Assembly: GCA_044425575.1 (NCBI GenBank) | Contig: JAWXVE010000010.1 | Coordinates: forward strand, 1-42,997 | Reading direction: 5' to 3' | DNA from: JAWXVE01 sp044425575 | Lineage (GTDB): Bacteria; Bacillota; Clostridia; Lachnospirales; Lachnospiraceae | DNA length: 42,997 nt | Shown: positions 7,981-15,117 of the stretch, in pieces | Layout of the letters: each line of letters begins with the position of its first letter | Position numbering within the stretch: position 1 is the first letter of the stretch | Notes under the pieces: generated by a model | Told to the model about the DNA's origin: nothing | The model's input: the letters and a program-made list of their open reading frames with translations, nothing else | Database searches by the model: none | Made by a program: the position numbers and the translations under genes

Positions 7981-9159
7981 GTGCAATATAGAACTGGCAA
8001 ACACGGGGAATCTATTTCACTATTGGGATATGGCTGTATGCGGTTTACTAGATCCGGCAATAAAATAGACTTAGAAAAGGCAGAACAAGAAGTTCTTCTT
8101 GCTCTAGAGCAAGGAGTCAATTACTTTGATACTGCATACATTTATCCAGGAAACGAAGTAGCACTAGGAACTATTCTTGCTAAGAATCATGTGCGTGGAC
8201 AAGTTATGATTGCTACCAAGTTACCGCAATATCTCATTAAGTCTATCTCTGGTATTAATAAGCATTTTGAGGAACAACTCTTACGACTTCAAACTAATTA
8301 TATAGACTTCTATCTGATGCATATGATAACAGATATTGCATCTTGGCATAAATTAGTGGAACTTGGAATTTTAGAATGGATTCAAGAGAAGAAAAAGAAA
8401 GGCGAAATCCGAAATCTTGGATTTTCTTTTCACGGCAATACTTCTATGTTTCTAGAAGTTTTAGAAGCATACGATTGGGATTTTTGTCAGATTCAATACA
8501 ATTATATGGATGAACATTCGCAAGCTGGTCGCAAAGGCTTAGACCGTGCTTTTGAAAAAGGTATACCAGTTATTATTATGGAGCCACTTCGTGGTGGCAA
8601 ACTAGTAGATTTACTTCCTACAAAAGCAAAACAATTAATTGCACATAATGATCGTGGGTATAGTGCCGCTGAATGGGCTTTTCGTTGGCTTATGGAACAA
8701 GAAGCTGTCACTTGTGTCTTGTCTGGTATGAATTCCATTGAAATGGTATACGAAAATGTTGAGATTGCTTCACAAGTGAAAATAGATGAATTCACATCTG
8801 CAGACCGTGAACTTATTTCCAACATTAAGAACGCCATTCAAGAAACGGTAAAAGTAAATTGTACTGGATGCGGTTATTGCATGCCTTGTGTAAACGATGT
8901 GGATATCCCTGGTGTATTTCGGTGCTATAATGTAGCACATACAGATGGTCGAAAAAGTGCTATTCGAGAATATATTCAAACAACTGCACTACGAAAGAAA
9001 TCGAGCGGTGCTCACAATTGTATTAATTGTGGAAAATGTACTAAGCACTGTCCACAATCTATACCAATACCTGAGCAATTAAAACTAGCAAGCAAAGAAT
9101 TAGATACATTTTATGTACGCTTGCTAAGATGGGGTGTACAACGTTTTAAACTTTGGTAA
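7981..9159 (+). CDS. aldo/keto reductase with 4Fe-4S domain
   Basis: This 392-aa NAD(P)H-dependent oxidoreductase is predicted to be cytoplasmic. The GTG at 7981 is chosen because AAGGAGG ends seven bases before it; the ATG at 7957 would place that site inside the coding region. The N-terminal ~280 residues form an aldo/keto reductase barrel with the catalytic segment FDTAYIYP (Asp and Tyr), plus YIDFYLMHMI and the cofactor-binding end (VLSGMNSIEMV). The C-terminus has a Cys-rich segment (CTGCGYCMPC) and a ferredoxin-like CINCGKCTKHCP. This architecture is common in clostridial predicted oxidoreductases of the YccK/YdbC type, and the substrate is unknown. It is a single gene with its own terminator. 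Confidence 0.92.
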   Translation: MQYRTGKHGESISLLGYGCMRFTRSGNKIDLEKAEQEVLLALEQGVNYFDTAYIYPGNEVALGTILAKNHVRGQVMIATKLPQYLIKSISGINKHFEEQLLRLQTNYIDFYLMHMITDIASWHKLVELGILEWIQEKKKKGEIRNLGFSFHGNTSMFLEVLEAYDWDFCQIQYNYMDEHSQAGRKGLDRAFEKGIPVIIMEPLRGGKLVDLLPTKAKQLIAHNDRGYSAAEWAFRWLMEQEAVTCVLSGMNSIEMVYENVEIASQVKIDEFTSADRELISNIKNAIQETVKVNCTGCGYCMPCVNDVDIPGVFRCYNVAHTDGRKSAIREYIQTTALRKKSSGAHNCINCGKCTKHCPQSIPIPEQLKLASKELDTFYVRLLRWGVQRFKLW

Positions 9160-9179
9160 GCGGGCATAAGCCCGCTTTT
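9158..9179 (+). terminator. intrinsic terminator of the reductase gene
   Basis: A perfect eight-base stem AAGCGGGC / GCCCGCTT with an ATAA loop begins inside the stop codon and is followed by a short T run. The T run is shared with the left 51-bp direct repeat. Confidence 0.85.
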
Positions 9180-9226
9180 CTATTGATAACCAGTTATAAC
9201 GATTTGTATGCTTCTCACTCCCTGAT
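9176..9226. repeat. left 51-bp direct repeat (copy of recJ 3' end)
   Basis: This 51-bp sequence is identical to 10269-10319. On the minus strand it encodes the last 14 codons and stop of recJ (QGVRSIQIVITGYQ), here without the rest of the gene. It marks the left border of a 1.04-kb inserted segment and is a candidate attachment site. Confidence 0.85.
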
Positions 9227-9248
9227 GCGCTATCCTAGGAGTAGAAAG

Positions 9249-9446
9249 TTATTTTTTTATAATCCACCTACCATATCTCTTTCCACCTTCACCATATTTC
9301 CCAAGCTTAATATAGCAACCTGAAATAACTCTTTCTGGTTTTCGGTAAAAAAGCATTACCACTGCACGTTTTAATTTCCCATTCGTCATTAATCCAAGAC
9401 TATCTAATAATTCTTCATTTGTCATGTCCAAGTCTTCTTTAGACAT
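9249..9446 (-). pseudogene. fragment of a Schlafen AlbA-type ATP-binding regulator
   Basis: This 65-aa frame contains LLDSLGLMTNGKLKRAVVMLF and CYIKLGKYGEG. From memory this matches the middle of AlbA_2-type (divergent AAA-4) predicted transcriptional regulators, in which the phrase is followed by several hundred further residues. Here the frame stops after GRWIIKK, and the N-terminal AlbA domain is absent upstream. It is therefore a remnant, not a gene. It lies inside the island bounded by the recJ repeats. Confidence 0.6.
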
Positions 9447-9616
9447 TCCTCCACTTCTTCCACGCTATCAGCCGAAGTTAAGTCCTCATTCATCACGATT
9501 GTTACACTTGCGTTTACTATGTTTTCATCATTTTCTGCAAGAGTATCTACCTCTGCAATAAGCTCCAAACCTTTGTGTTCAAGGCTTAGATTGTTTGTTG
9601 TTGTGGTTTCTTGATT
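9422..9616 (-). pseudogene. start-less open frame, likely relic
   Basis: A 65-codon minus-strand frame without a usable start encodes LSLEHKGLELIAEV and continues to an acidic segment (SADSVEEVEECLKK). Its composition looks like real protein, but I recognise no family. It overlaps the AlbA-type fragment in another frame. Together they indicate scrambled DNA between the left repeat and the toxin-antitoxin genes. Confidence 0.25.
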
Positions 9617-9662
9617 TTACGTTATTTTCATTTAATTTTCTTTTCTTTGAAATGCAAACTTT

Positions 9663-9703
9663 ATGTGCGTTGTATTGACACTGCACATATTTATTACTAT
9701 AAT
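9663..9703 (+). promoter_or_regulatory. promoter and candidate operator of the toxin-antitoxin pair
   Basis: TTGACA (9675-9680) and TATAAT (9698-9703) are separated by 17 bases, a consensus sigma-A promoter. The inverted repeat ATGTGC (9663-9668) / GCACAT (9683-9688) spans the -35 box and is a plausible binding site for the antitoxin, as DinJ/RelB-type repressors autoregulate. The operator assignment is inference. Confidence 0.75.
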
Positions 9704-9734
9704 AAATATACTAATAATAAAAGGAGTTGATTAT

Positions 9735-10004
9735 ATGGCTACAACAAATATTACTATTCGCATGGACGCAGACCTTAAAAAGCAAGCTGAAGAACTATTT
9801 TCTGATTTAGGTATGAACTTAACCACTGCATTTACTGTTTTTGCAAAACAGGCAGTAAGAGAACAAAAATTACCTTTTGCAGTTTCAAGAGCATACAATG
9901 CTGAAACAATCCAAGCGATTGAAGATGCTAGAAATGGTATTGGATTAAGTCGTGGTTTTTCCTCTGTTGCAGAGCTTATGGAGGATTTGAATGCTGACGA
10001 TTAA
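9735..10004 (+). CDS. dinJ: RelB/DinJ-family antitoxin
   Basis: This 89-aa protein starts at the ATG at 9735, preceded by AAAGGAG; the longer frame to 9663 begins inside the promoter. The N-terminus TNITIRMDADLKKQAEELF and the following LGMNLTTAFTVFAKQ are the ribbon-helix-helix signature of DinJ/RelB antitoxins, with the usual KLPF after it. The C-terminal part should wrap the toxin. The gene overlaps the toxin gene by 14 bases. By family it neutralises the toxin and represses its own promoter; the inverted repeat at 9663-9688 fits this. It lies within the recJ-end island. Confidence 0.9.
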   Translation: MATTNITIRMDADLKKQAEELFSDLGMNLTTAFTVFAKQAVREQKLPFAVSRAYNAETIQAIEDARNGIGLSRGFSSVAELMEDLNADD

Positions 10005-10263
10005 ATACCAAAATTCATTTAAAAAAGATTTTAAACTCATTAAAAAACGTGGATATGATATAAGCAAACTTCAAAATATTATCAACTTATTAGCTAGTAG
10101 GCAACCACTACCACAAGCCAATAAAGACCATAACTTAATTGGGAATTATGCAGGTTGTCGGGAGTGCCATATTACACCCGATTGGTTGCTTATCTACGAA
10201 ATAAATGAAGATGAACTTATACTACATCTACTTCGTACAGGGTCACATAGCGACCTATTTTAA
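9991..10263 (+). CDS. yafQ: YafQ-family mRNA interferase toxin
   Basis: This 90-aa RelE/ParE-superfamily toxin is expected to cleave mRNA on the ribosome. The residues matching the E. coli YafQ catalytic set are present: His47, His60, Asp64, His86 and the terminal Phe90, with the family phrases DHNLIGNYAGCRECHI, PDWLLIY and RTGSHSDLF. Length and spacing are normal, so the toxin appears intact. It overlaps the antitoxin gene by 14 bases and ends five bases before the right 51-bp repeat, so it is the last gene of the island and converges on recJ. Confidence 0.92.
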   Translation: MLTIKYQNSFKKDFKLIKKRGYDISKLQNIINLLASRQPLPQANKDHNLIGNYAGCRECHITPDWLLIYEINEDELILHLLRTGSHSDLF

Positions 10264-10268
10264 GTACT

Positions 10269-10319
10269 TTTTCTATTGATAACCAGTTATAACGATTTGT
10301 ATGCTTCTCACTCCCTGAT
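10269..10319. repeat. right 51-bp direct repeat (recJ 3' end)
   Basis: This is identical to 9176-9226. This copy is the real 3' end of recJ, including its stop codon. Confidence 0.85.
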
Positions 10320-12012
10320 ATTCATTCATAGACGGATAATACGTAATGGATAACTTGGTACCGCGATTGGTTCGTATGCGTCCCTCTTGCTGGAGATACC
10401 TGTCTATTCCTTGTACATCACCAAAATACACCACCTCAAACGCAATACCACCTTCTGATTCTACTTTTGCTTTCCATACATTCTGGTTCTTTCCAATAAT
10501 ATGGTGAGATAATACCAATATATCTTTTGTTGCAAAAATAGGCTTGTGATTGCCCATACCAAAAGGTTCTAACCTCTTTAATTCTTCAATAAGTGATTCT
10601 GTAATATAGTCAAGTGGCATAGGCACATCTATGATTACTTTCTCTTGTAAATCCTCTTCTGTTAATGTGCAACTTTCATTAATTGCTATGCGAAAATCAT
10701 CAACTTCCTCAACCCTCATGGAAAGGCCTGCTGCCATTGCATGACCACCGTATTTTGTAAAAAAGTGTTCTTGTTGCACCATTTCTTCAAACATGGAGTA
10801 GGCTTCAATGGAACGTCCCGACCCTTTCACACACTCCTCACCCTTGGTGAGAATGAAGGTTGGTTTATAGTATTGTTCTTTTATTCTTCCTGCTATAATA
10901 CCTGCAAGGCTCTCATGACAATGTTCTAAATAGACGACTAACACTCTATCATTTTGGTTCTTAGAACCTTCTAAAACCACTTTTGCCTCTTCTACCCCTT
11001 GCAAGGTCAATTCTTTTCTCCTATCATTTAATTCTTTTAATTCCAATGCTAGGGCTTGTGCCTGTTCCTGATTATTACTTTCTAGCAGTGCAATAGTTTT
11101 CATTGCCGTTTCAAGGCGGCCTGTAGCATTAAAGCAAGGTCCTAGCACAAATCCAATATGATATGCAGATAATTGTTCTGGCATAATTCCATTCACTTCC
11201 ATTAGGCTACGCAAGCCTATATTTGCCGTATGGCGCATGTGCTCTAACCCATGCTTTACAAGAATGCGATTTTCTCCTCGTAGCGGCATTAAATCTCCAA
11301 TGGTTGCAAAAGCACCAATCTCAAGATATTCTCCTCTTACTTCATTCCAATCCAATTCGAGAAAATGGTACATAGCTTCCATAAGTTTACATGCAACCAT
11401 AGCACCACATAATTCTGGAAATGGGTAAGTATCTGCTTCTCTCTTTGGATTAATGATCGCAACACAATCTGGAAGAATTTCTCTTCTCCCATCTCCATCC
11501 TCCTCATAAGGCACACAATGGTGATCTGTAACGACTACTTGCATACCCAATTCTTTGGCGTATGCAATTTCTTTGGACGCACTAATCCCATTATCACAGG
11601 TAATAATTACTTGTATTCCATCTTCATATGCTGCCTGTATCAGATTACGATTCAATCCATAACCATCTGTAACACGATGAGGAATTGCAATGGAACTATC
11701 TGCTCCACATGCCATGAGACCTTTTCTTAGTATGTAAGATGCGCAGATTCCATCAATATCATAATCACCAATGATTCGAATCTTACTCTCTTTGTGAATC
11801 TCAGTTACAAGGAACTCAACTGCCTTGTCCATGTCTTGTAACCCTAGGGGATCATGCATTTGATCTAATGTTCCATTTAAAAATAATTGAATGTCCTCAT
11901 CTCGTTCTATATCTCGATTTCTTATAAGACGGGCAATGACAGGGTCTATTCCATACTTCTTCCCCATTGCCTGAAAGTCTGCACGTTTTGCAGATACTAC
12001 CCAATTTGCCAC
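10273..12012 (-). CDS. recJ: single-stranded-DNA exonuclease RecJ
   Basis: This 579-aa DHH-family 5'-to-3' exonuclease works in RecF-type recombination and repair. The start is the GTG at 12012 (VANWVVSAKR), with AAGGGAG seven bases before it. Motifs visible are DYDIDG (motif I), ITCDNGIS, VVTDHH (motif III), IINPK, CGAMVACKL and the DHHA1 segment KYGGHAMAAGLS. The length fits the family, so the enzyme looks intact. Its last 14 codons and stop are duplicated at 9176-9226, evidence that a small element inserted at the 3' end and kept the coding sequence whole. Confidence 0.95.
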   Translation of the reverse strand: MANWVVSAKRADFQAMGKKYGIDPVIARLIRNRDIERDEDIQLFLNGTLDQMHDPLGLQDMDKAVEFLVTEIHKESKIRIIGDYDIDGICASYILRKGLMACGADSSIAIPHRVTDGYGLNRNLIQAAYEDGIQVIITCDNGISASKEIAYAKELGMQVVVTDHHCVPYEEDGDGRREILPDCVAIINPKREADTYPFPELCGAMVACKLMEAMYHFLELDWNEVRGEYLEIGAFATIGDLMPLRGENRILVKHGLEHMRHTANIGLRSLMEVNGIMPEQLSAYHIGFVLGPCFNATGRLETAMKTIALLESNNQEQAQALALELKELNDRRKELTLQGVEEAKVVLEGSKNQNDRVLVVYLEHCHESLAGIIAGRIKEQYYKPTFILTKGEECVKGSGRSIEAYSMFEEMVQQEHFFTKYGGHAMAAGLSMRVEEVDDFRIAINESCTLTEEDLQEKVIIDVPMPLDYITESLIEELKRLEPFGMGNHKPIFATKDILVLSHHIIGKNQNVWKAKVESEGGIAFEVVYFGDVQGIDRYLQQEGRIRTNRGTKLSITYYPSMNEYQGVRSIQIVITGYQ

Positions 12013-12083
12013 CTATTTCTCCCTTCCCCATGTTATGAATTGGCACTATTACTACTCTACAAGCATATAATAGTTAATAATGT

Positions 12084-13364
12084 ATGAAGAGGCAATATAT
12101 GTCTAATCCTAATGAATTACCACTATCCTCACCAATGTCTACTACAGGCTTACTTCAAGTAAATGTTAGTTCTGCACTGGAAATGCTTCCCATTGCAAAC
12201 GCAACCGTTACGATTTCTCCTTCTAAATTACCTGATCAAATGCTGGCACAAGTAACAACGGATGAATCAGGTCAAACACCTGCTATTACTATGTCTACAC
12301 CACCTCTATCTTATTCCGAATCACCTAGTGAACCTCGTCCATATGCAGAATATGACATTTTAGTAAATGCTATGGGCTATGATATCATGTTTGTAGAGGG
12401 CACACAAGTACTTGCTGATACCCTTTCCATACAAGAAATCTTATTAATGCCATTGGAAGCTAACTCTGATGTGGAAGAATCTGTTTTCATACCAGATCAT
12501 ACTTTGTATGGTGTATACCCTGCCAAACTTCCTGAAAGTGAAATAAAACCAGTAGAAGAAACAGGGGAAATTGTATTAAGCCGTGTAGTGATTCCCGAAT
12601 ATATTGTAGTGCATGATGGACTCCCAAACGATGCCCTTGCGAAAAATTATTATATTCCTTACAAAGATTATATTAAAAATGTAGTATCTAATGAAATCTA
12701 TGCTACTTGGAGCGAAAATACCATCTATGCCAATGTCCTTGCCATTCAATCTTTTACACTAAATCGAGTCTACACAGAGTGGTATCGTAATAAGGGATAT
12801 GATTTTACCATTACCTCCTCCACTGCGTTTGATCAGAAATGGGTCTATGGGCGAAATGTATTTGATAATATTGATCGTATTGTAGATTCCATCTTTAATA
12901 ACTACCTATCAAGGCCAGGTATTACCCAGCCAATCTTTACTTCCTATTGTGACGGACAACGTGTTACATGCAGCGGATTAAGTCAATGGGGCTCTAAATA
13001 TCTTGGTGATCAAGGTTATTCTGCCATTGAAATTATTCGATATTATTATGGAAACGATATGTATATTAATACTACAGAACAGATTAGCGGAGTCCCTTCC
13101 TCTTGGCCTGGCTACACCTTATCCATAGGTTCCTATGGCAACGAAGTGGGAACCATTCAGCGACAGTTAAATCGTATTGCTGAGAATTATCCTGCACTCC
13201 CTTCTATTCCTGTAGATAGTATCTACGGTTCTCTCACAGGGGATGCTGTTCGGATATTTCAACGCATCTTTAATCTGCCTCAAACTGGTACTGTAGATTT
13301 TGCCACATGGTATGCAATTTCAAATATTTATGTGGGTGTAAGTAAAATTTCAGAACCTAGCTAA
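12084..13364 (+). CDS. SpoIID-like protein with peptidoglycan-binding domain
   Basis: This 426-aa protein has three parts. Residues about 22-130 resemble a carboxypeptidase-regulatory-like beta domain (LLQVNVSSALEMLPIANATV). Residues about 175-335 are a SpoIID/LytB-like domain (YKDYIKNVVSNEIYATW, then SQWGS and IIRYYYGND). The C-terminal ~75 residues are a PG_binding_1 domain (GTIQRQLNRIAENYP, then AVRIFQ). SpoIID is a lytic transglycosylase used in spore engulfment; whether this relative is catalytic is unknown. There is no obvious signal peptide, which is odd for a wall-binding protein. GAAGAGG fits the second ATG (12099) better, so that start is possible. Confidence 0.8.
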   Translation: MKRQYMSNPNELPLSSPMSTTGLLQVNVSSALEMLPIANATVTISPSKLPDQMLAQVTTDESGQTPAITMSTPPLSYSESPSEPRPYAEYDILVNAMGYDIMFVEGTQVLADTLSIQEILLMPLEANSDVEESVFIPDHTLYGVYPAKLPESEIKPVEETGEIVLSRVVIPEYIVVHDGLPNDALAKNYYIPYKDYIKNVVSNEIYATWSENTIYANVLAIQSFTLNRVYTEWYRNKGYDFTITSSTAFDQKWVYGRNVFDNIDRIVDSIFNNYLSRPGITQPIFTSYCDGQRVTCSGLSQWGSKYLGDQGYSAIEIIRYYYGNDMYINTTEQISGVPSSWPGYTLSIGSYGNEVGTIQRQLNRIAENYPALPSIPVDSIYGSLTGDAVRIFQRIFNLPQTGTVDFATWYAISNIYVGVSKISEPS

Positions 13365-13386
13365 TGATACGTTGTTTGAACTAAGA

Positions 13387-13429
13387 AGAAATAGTCAATC
13401 CCCTACCGAACTTTACATTGACTATTTCT
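13387..13429. terminator. bidirectional terminator between convergent genes
   Basis: A perfect 13-base stem AGAAATAGTCAAT / ATTGACTATTTCT with a 17-base loop lies between the SpoIID-like gene and the convergent 13459 gene. The T run on either side is short. Confidence 0.6.
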
Positions 13430-13458
13430 ATCTTATGAACTTATAAAGTATTCTGCTT

Positions 13459-13767
13459 TTACTTAATCATAACCCATTTGCAATCCTTTTGCATGAAGAT
13501 AAGCTTTACACTTATTTTCCTTCCATGTTCGATTACATTGCATCCATATTCAATTGTCTCTAAGCCATTAAAATTCTTTGCTTCTTGATAACATACTTCC
13601 ACTTCATGAATGGTATGAATCTGATGTTCTTCGTCTTCATATTTAATCATAAGTGGTGTGGTATCCCCCTTGCTAGTAAACCAACACTTACACGCCACAC
13701 GCATTGGCTTTCCAGTTAGCTTTCCCGCATTGGTGGGTTGTAGATGAAGTTCTGTTCCAAAAGCCAT
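13459..13767 (-). CDS. small conserved-looking protein downstream of the polymerase
   Basis: I do not recognise this 102-aa protein. It is hydrophilic, with two Cys in CKCW, and contains KYEDEEHQIHTIHEVEV and a C-terminal KLIFMQKDCKWVMI. AGGGAGGGCG lies before the ATG, and the gene follows the Y-family polymerase by 35 bases, so it is probably co-transcribed and SOS-controlled. Small partner genes are common beside polymerase IV/V in Firmicutes (YolD, for example), but this sequence does not look like YolD. A role in translesion synthesis is inferred from position only. Confidence 0.7.
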   Translation of the reverse strand: MAFGTELHLQPTNAGKLTGKPMRVACKCWFTSKGDTTPLMIKYEDEEHQIHTIHEVEVCYQEAKNFNGLETIEYGCNVIEHGRKISVKLIFMQKDCKWVMIK

Positions 13768-13802
13768 CTGAACGCCCTCCCTTTCTGCCTCTTTCTATGC
13801 CA

Positions 13803-15065
13803 TTATTCAATCTGTTGCTGTTCATAATCTACACTTCGCTTCTCCCTTGATACACCTCCGCTCATATGATCAATAGGACTTTCTAAAAAAGTGGCACGTT
13901 TGATCACATCCATTCCAAATCGATTTCGCAATTGGTCAATGGCAACATCTACCTCTTCCCACTTTTCATAAGTTGTGGTGGTAAATAAATCAAGTTGTCT
14001 CTGTTCCTGTCCACTTGTCACTTTGCTTACTTGAATGCCTAGATGACGAATAGGAACTCCACGCCATAGTTCATCAAATGCCTGACAGGCACTATCATAT
14101 AATTCATTGGTAATGTTCGTGGCATCATATAAGGTCTTCTGGTGAGAAGCATACTGCAAATCATAATCTTTAATTCCAACAGAAATTACTTCTGCTCGCA
14201 TTCCATCGGCTCGCAATCTTCTTGCAACAGTTTCTACCAGAGATAATAGAACTTTCTTAGCGGTCTCAGCATCTGTTACATCAAATGACATGGTGGTACT
14301 ATTGCCATACCCCTTATTCTGCACTGCTTCTGCCTGTACAGGTGTGGGGTCGATTCCATTGGCATACTTCCACACCACTTCTCCATGCTTCTTCATATGA
14401 CATTGCAAGATAGCACAATCAAATTCTGCTAATTCTCCAATAGTACGAATTCCAAGTGTATATAACTTCTTACGTGTAGCACGTCCTACATAGAATAAAT
14501 CTGATACTGGCAAAGGCCACATCTTACGGGAAATCTCAGACTTCCACAATGTATGCACCCGATTAGGCTTGGTAAAATCACTTGCCATCTTAGCCAGCAA
14601 TTTATTCTCTGAAACTCCTACGTTCACAGTAAACCCTAATTCATCCTCTATGCGCTCCTTTATCATATGGGCTAATGTGGTAGCATCTTCATAAAGTGAC
14701 AGTACTTGGGTCACATCCACAAATGCTTCATCAATGGAATACTGCTCCACGCAAGGTGTATATTCCCGCAGAATCTTCATAAATGCCTTGGAACACGTTT
14801 CATACAATCCATAATTGGGCGGAACAATTGTAATATGACTACATTTACGCTGTGCTTCTAAAATGGTATCACCTGTCTGGACTTGATACTTCTTCGCCGG
14901 AGTTGATTTTGCTAAAATAATCCCGTGCCTCATATCCATATCGCCTCCAATGGCAGATGGAATAGTCCGAAGGTCTAGGGTACCTCCAAGAAATTTCAAC
15001 CGGTATACCGCTTCCCAACTAAGAAAAGCCGAATTCACGTCAATGTGTAAGATTACTCGTTCCAT
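13803..15065 (-). CDS. dinB: Y-family DNA polymerase (DinB/UmuC type)
   Basis: This 420-aa translesion polymerase is expected to bypass damaged template bases. The palm shows the metal-binding HIDVNSAF and the catalytic YSIDEAFVDVT. A helix-hairpin-helix segment follows (FYVGRATRKKLYTLGI, TIGELAEF), then the little-finger domain. The N-terminus MERVILHIDVNSAFLSW is that of clostridial enzymes. AAGGTGAGG precedes the ATG. A LexA box lies upstream, so it should be induced by DNA damage. A small unknown gene follows in the same transcript. Confidence 0.93.
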   Translation of the reverse strand: MERVILHIDVNSAFLSWEAVYRLKFLGGTLDLRTIPSAIGGDMDMRHGIILAKSTPAKKYQVQTGDTILEAQRKCSHITIVPPNYGLYETCSKAFMKILREYTPCVEQYSIDEAFVDVTQVLSLYEDATTLAHMIKERIEDELGFTVNVGVSENKLLAKMASDFTKPNRVHTLWKSEISRKMWPLPVSDLFYVGRATRKKLYTLGIRTIGELAEFDCAILQCHMKKHGEVVWKYANGIDPTPVQAEAVQNKGYGNSTTMSFDVTDAETAKKVLLSLVETVARRLRADGMRAEVISVGIKDYDLQYASHQKTLYDATNITNELYDSACQAFDELWRGVPIRHLGIQVSKVTSGQEQRQLDLFTTTTYEKWEEVDVAIDQLRNRFGMDVIKRATFLESPIDHMSGGVSREKRSVDYEQQQIE

Positions 15066-15092
15066 TTGTTCCTCACCTTATCTGATTTCCTC

Positions 15093-15115
15093 TTATTATA
15101 TCAGAACGTATGTTC
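15093..15115 (-). promoter_or_regulatory. LexA (SOS) box and -10 of the polymerase gene
   Basis: On the minus strand GAACATACGTTC (15104-15115) matches the Bacillus-type LexA/DinR consensus GAACRNRYGTTC exactly, within a longer AGAAC...GTTCT palindrome. A TATAAT sequence follows immediately downstream on the minus strand (about 15095-15100). The box would overlap the -35 region and block transcription until LexA is cleaved. Confidence 0.88.
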
Positions 15116-15117
15116 TA

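Noticed and set aside
9663..9734. Longer antitoxin start at 9663
   Set aside because: It would begin inside the TTGACA/TATAAT promoter; AAAGGAG supports the ATG at 9735.
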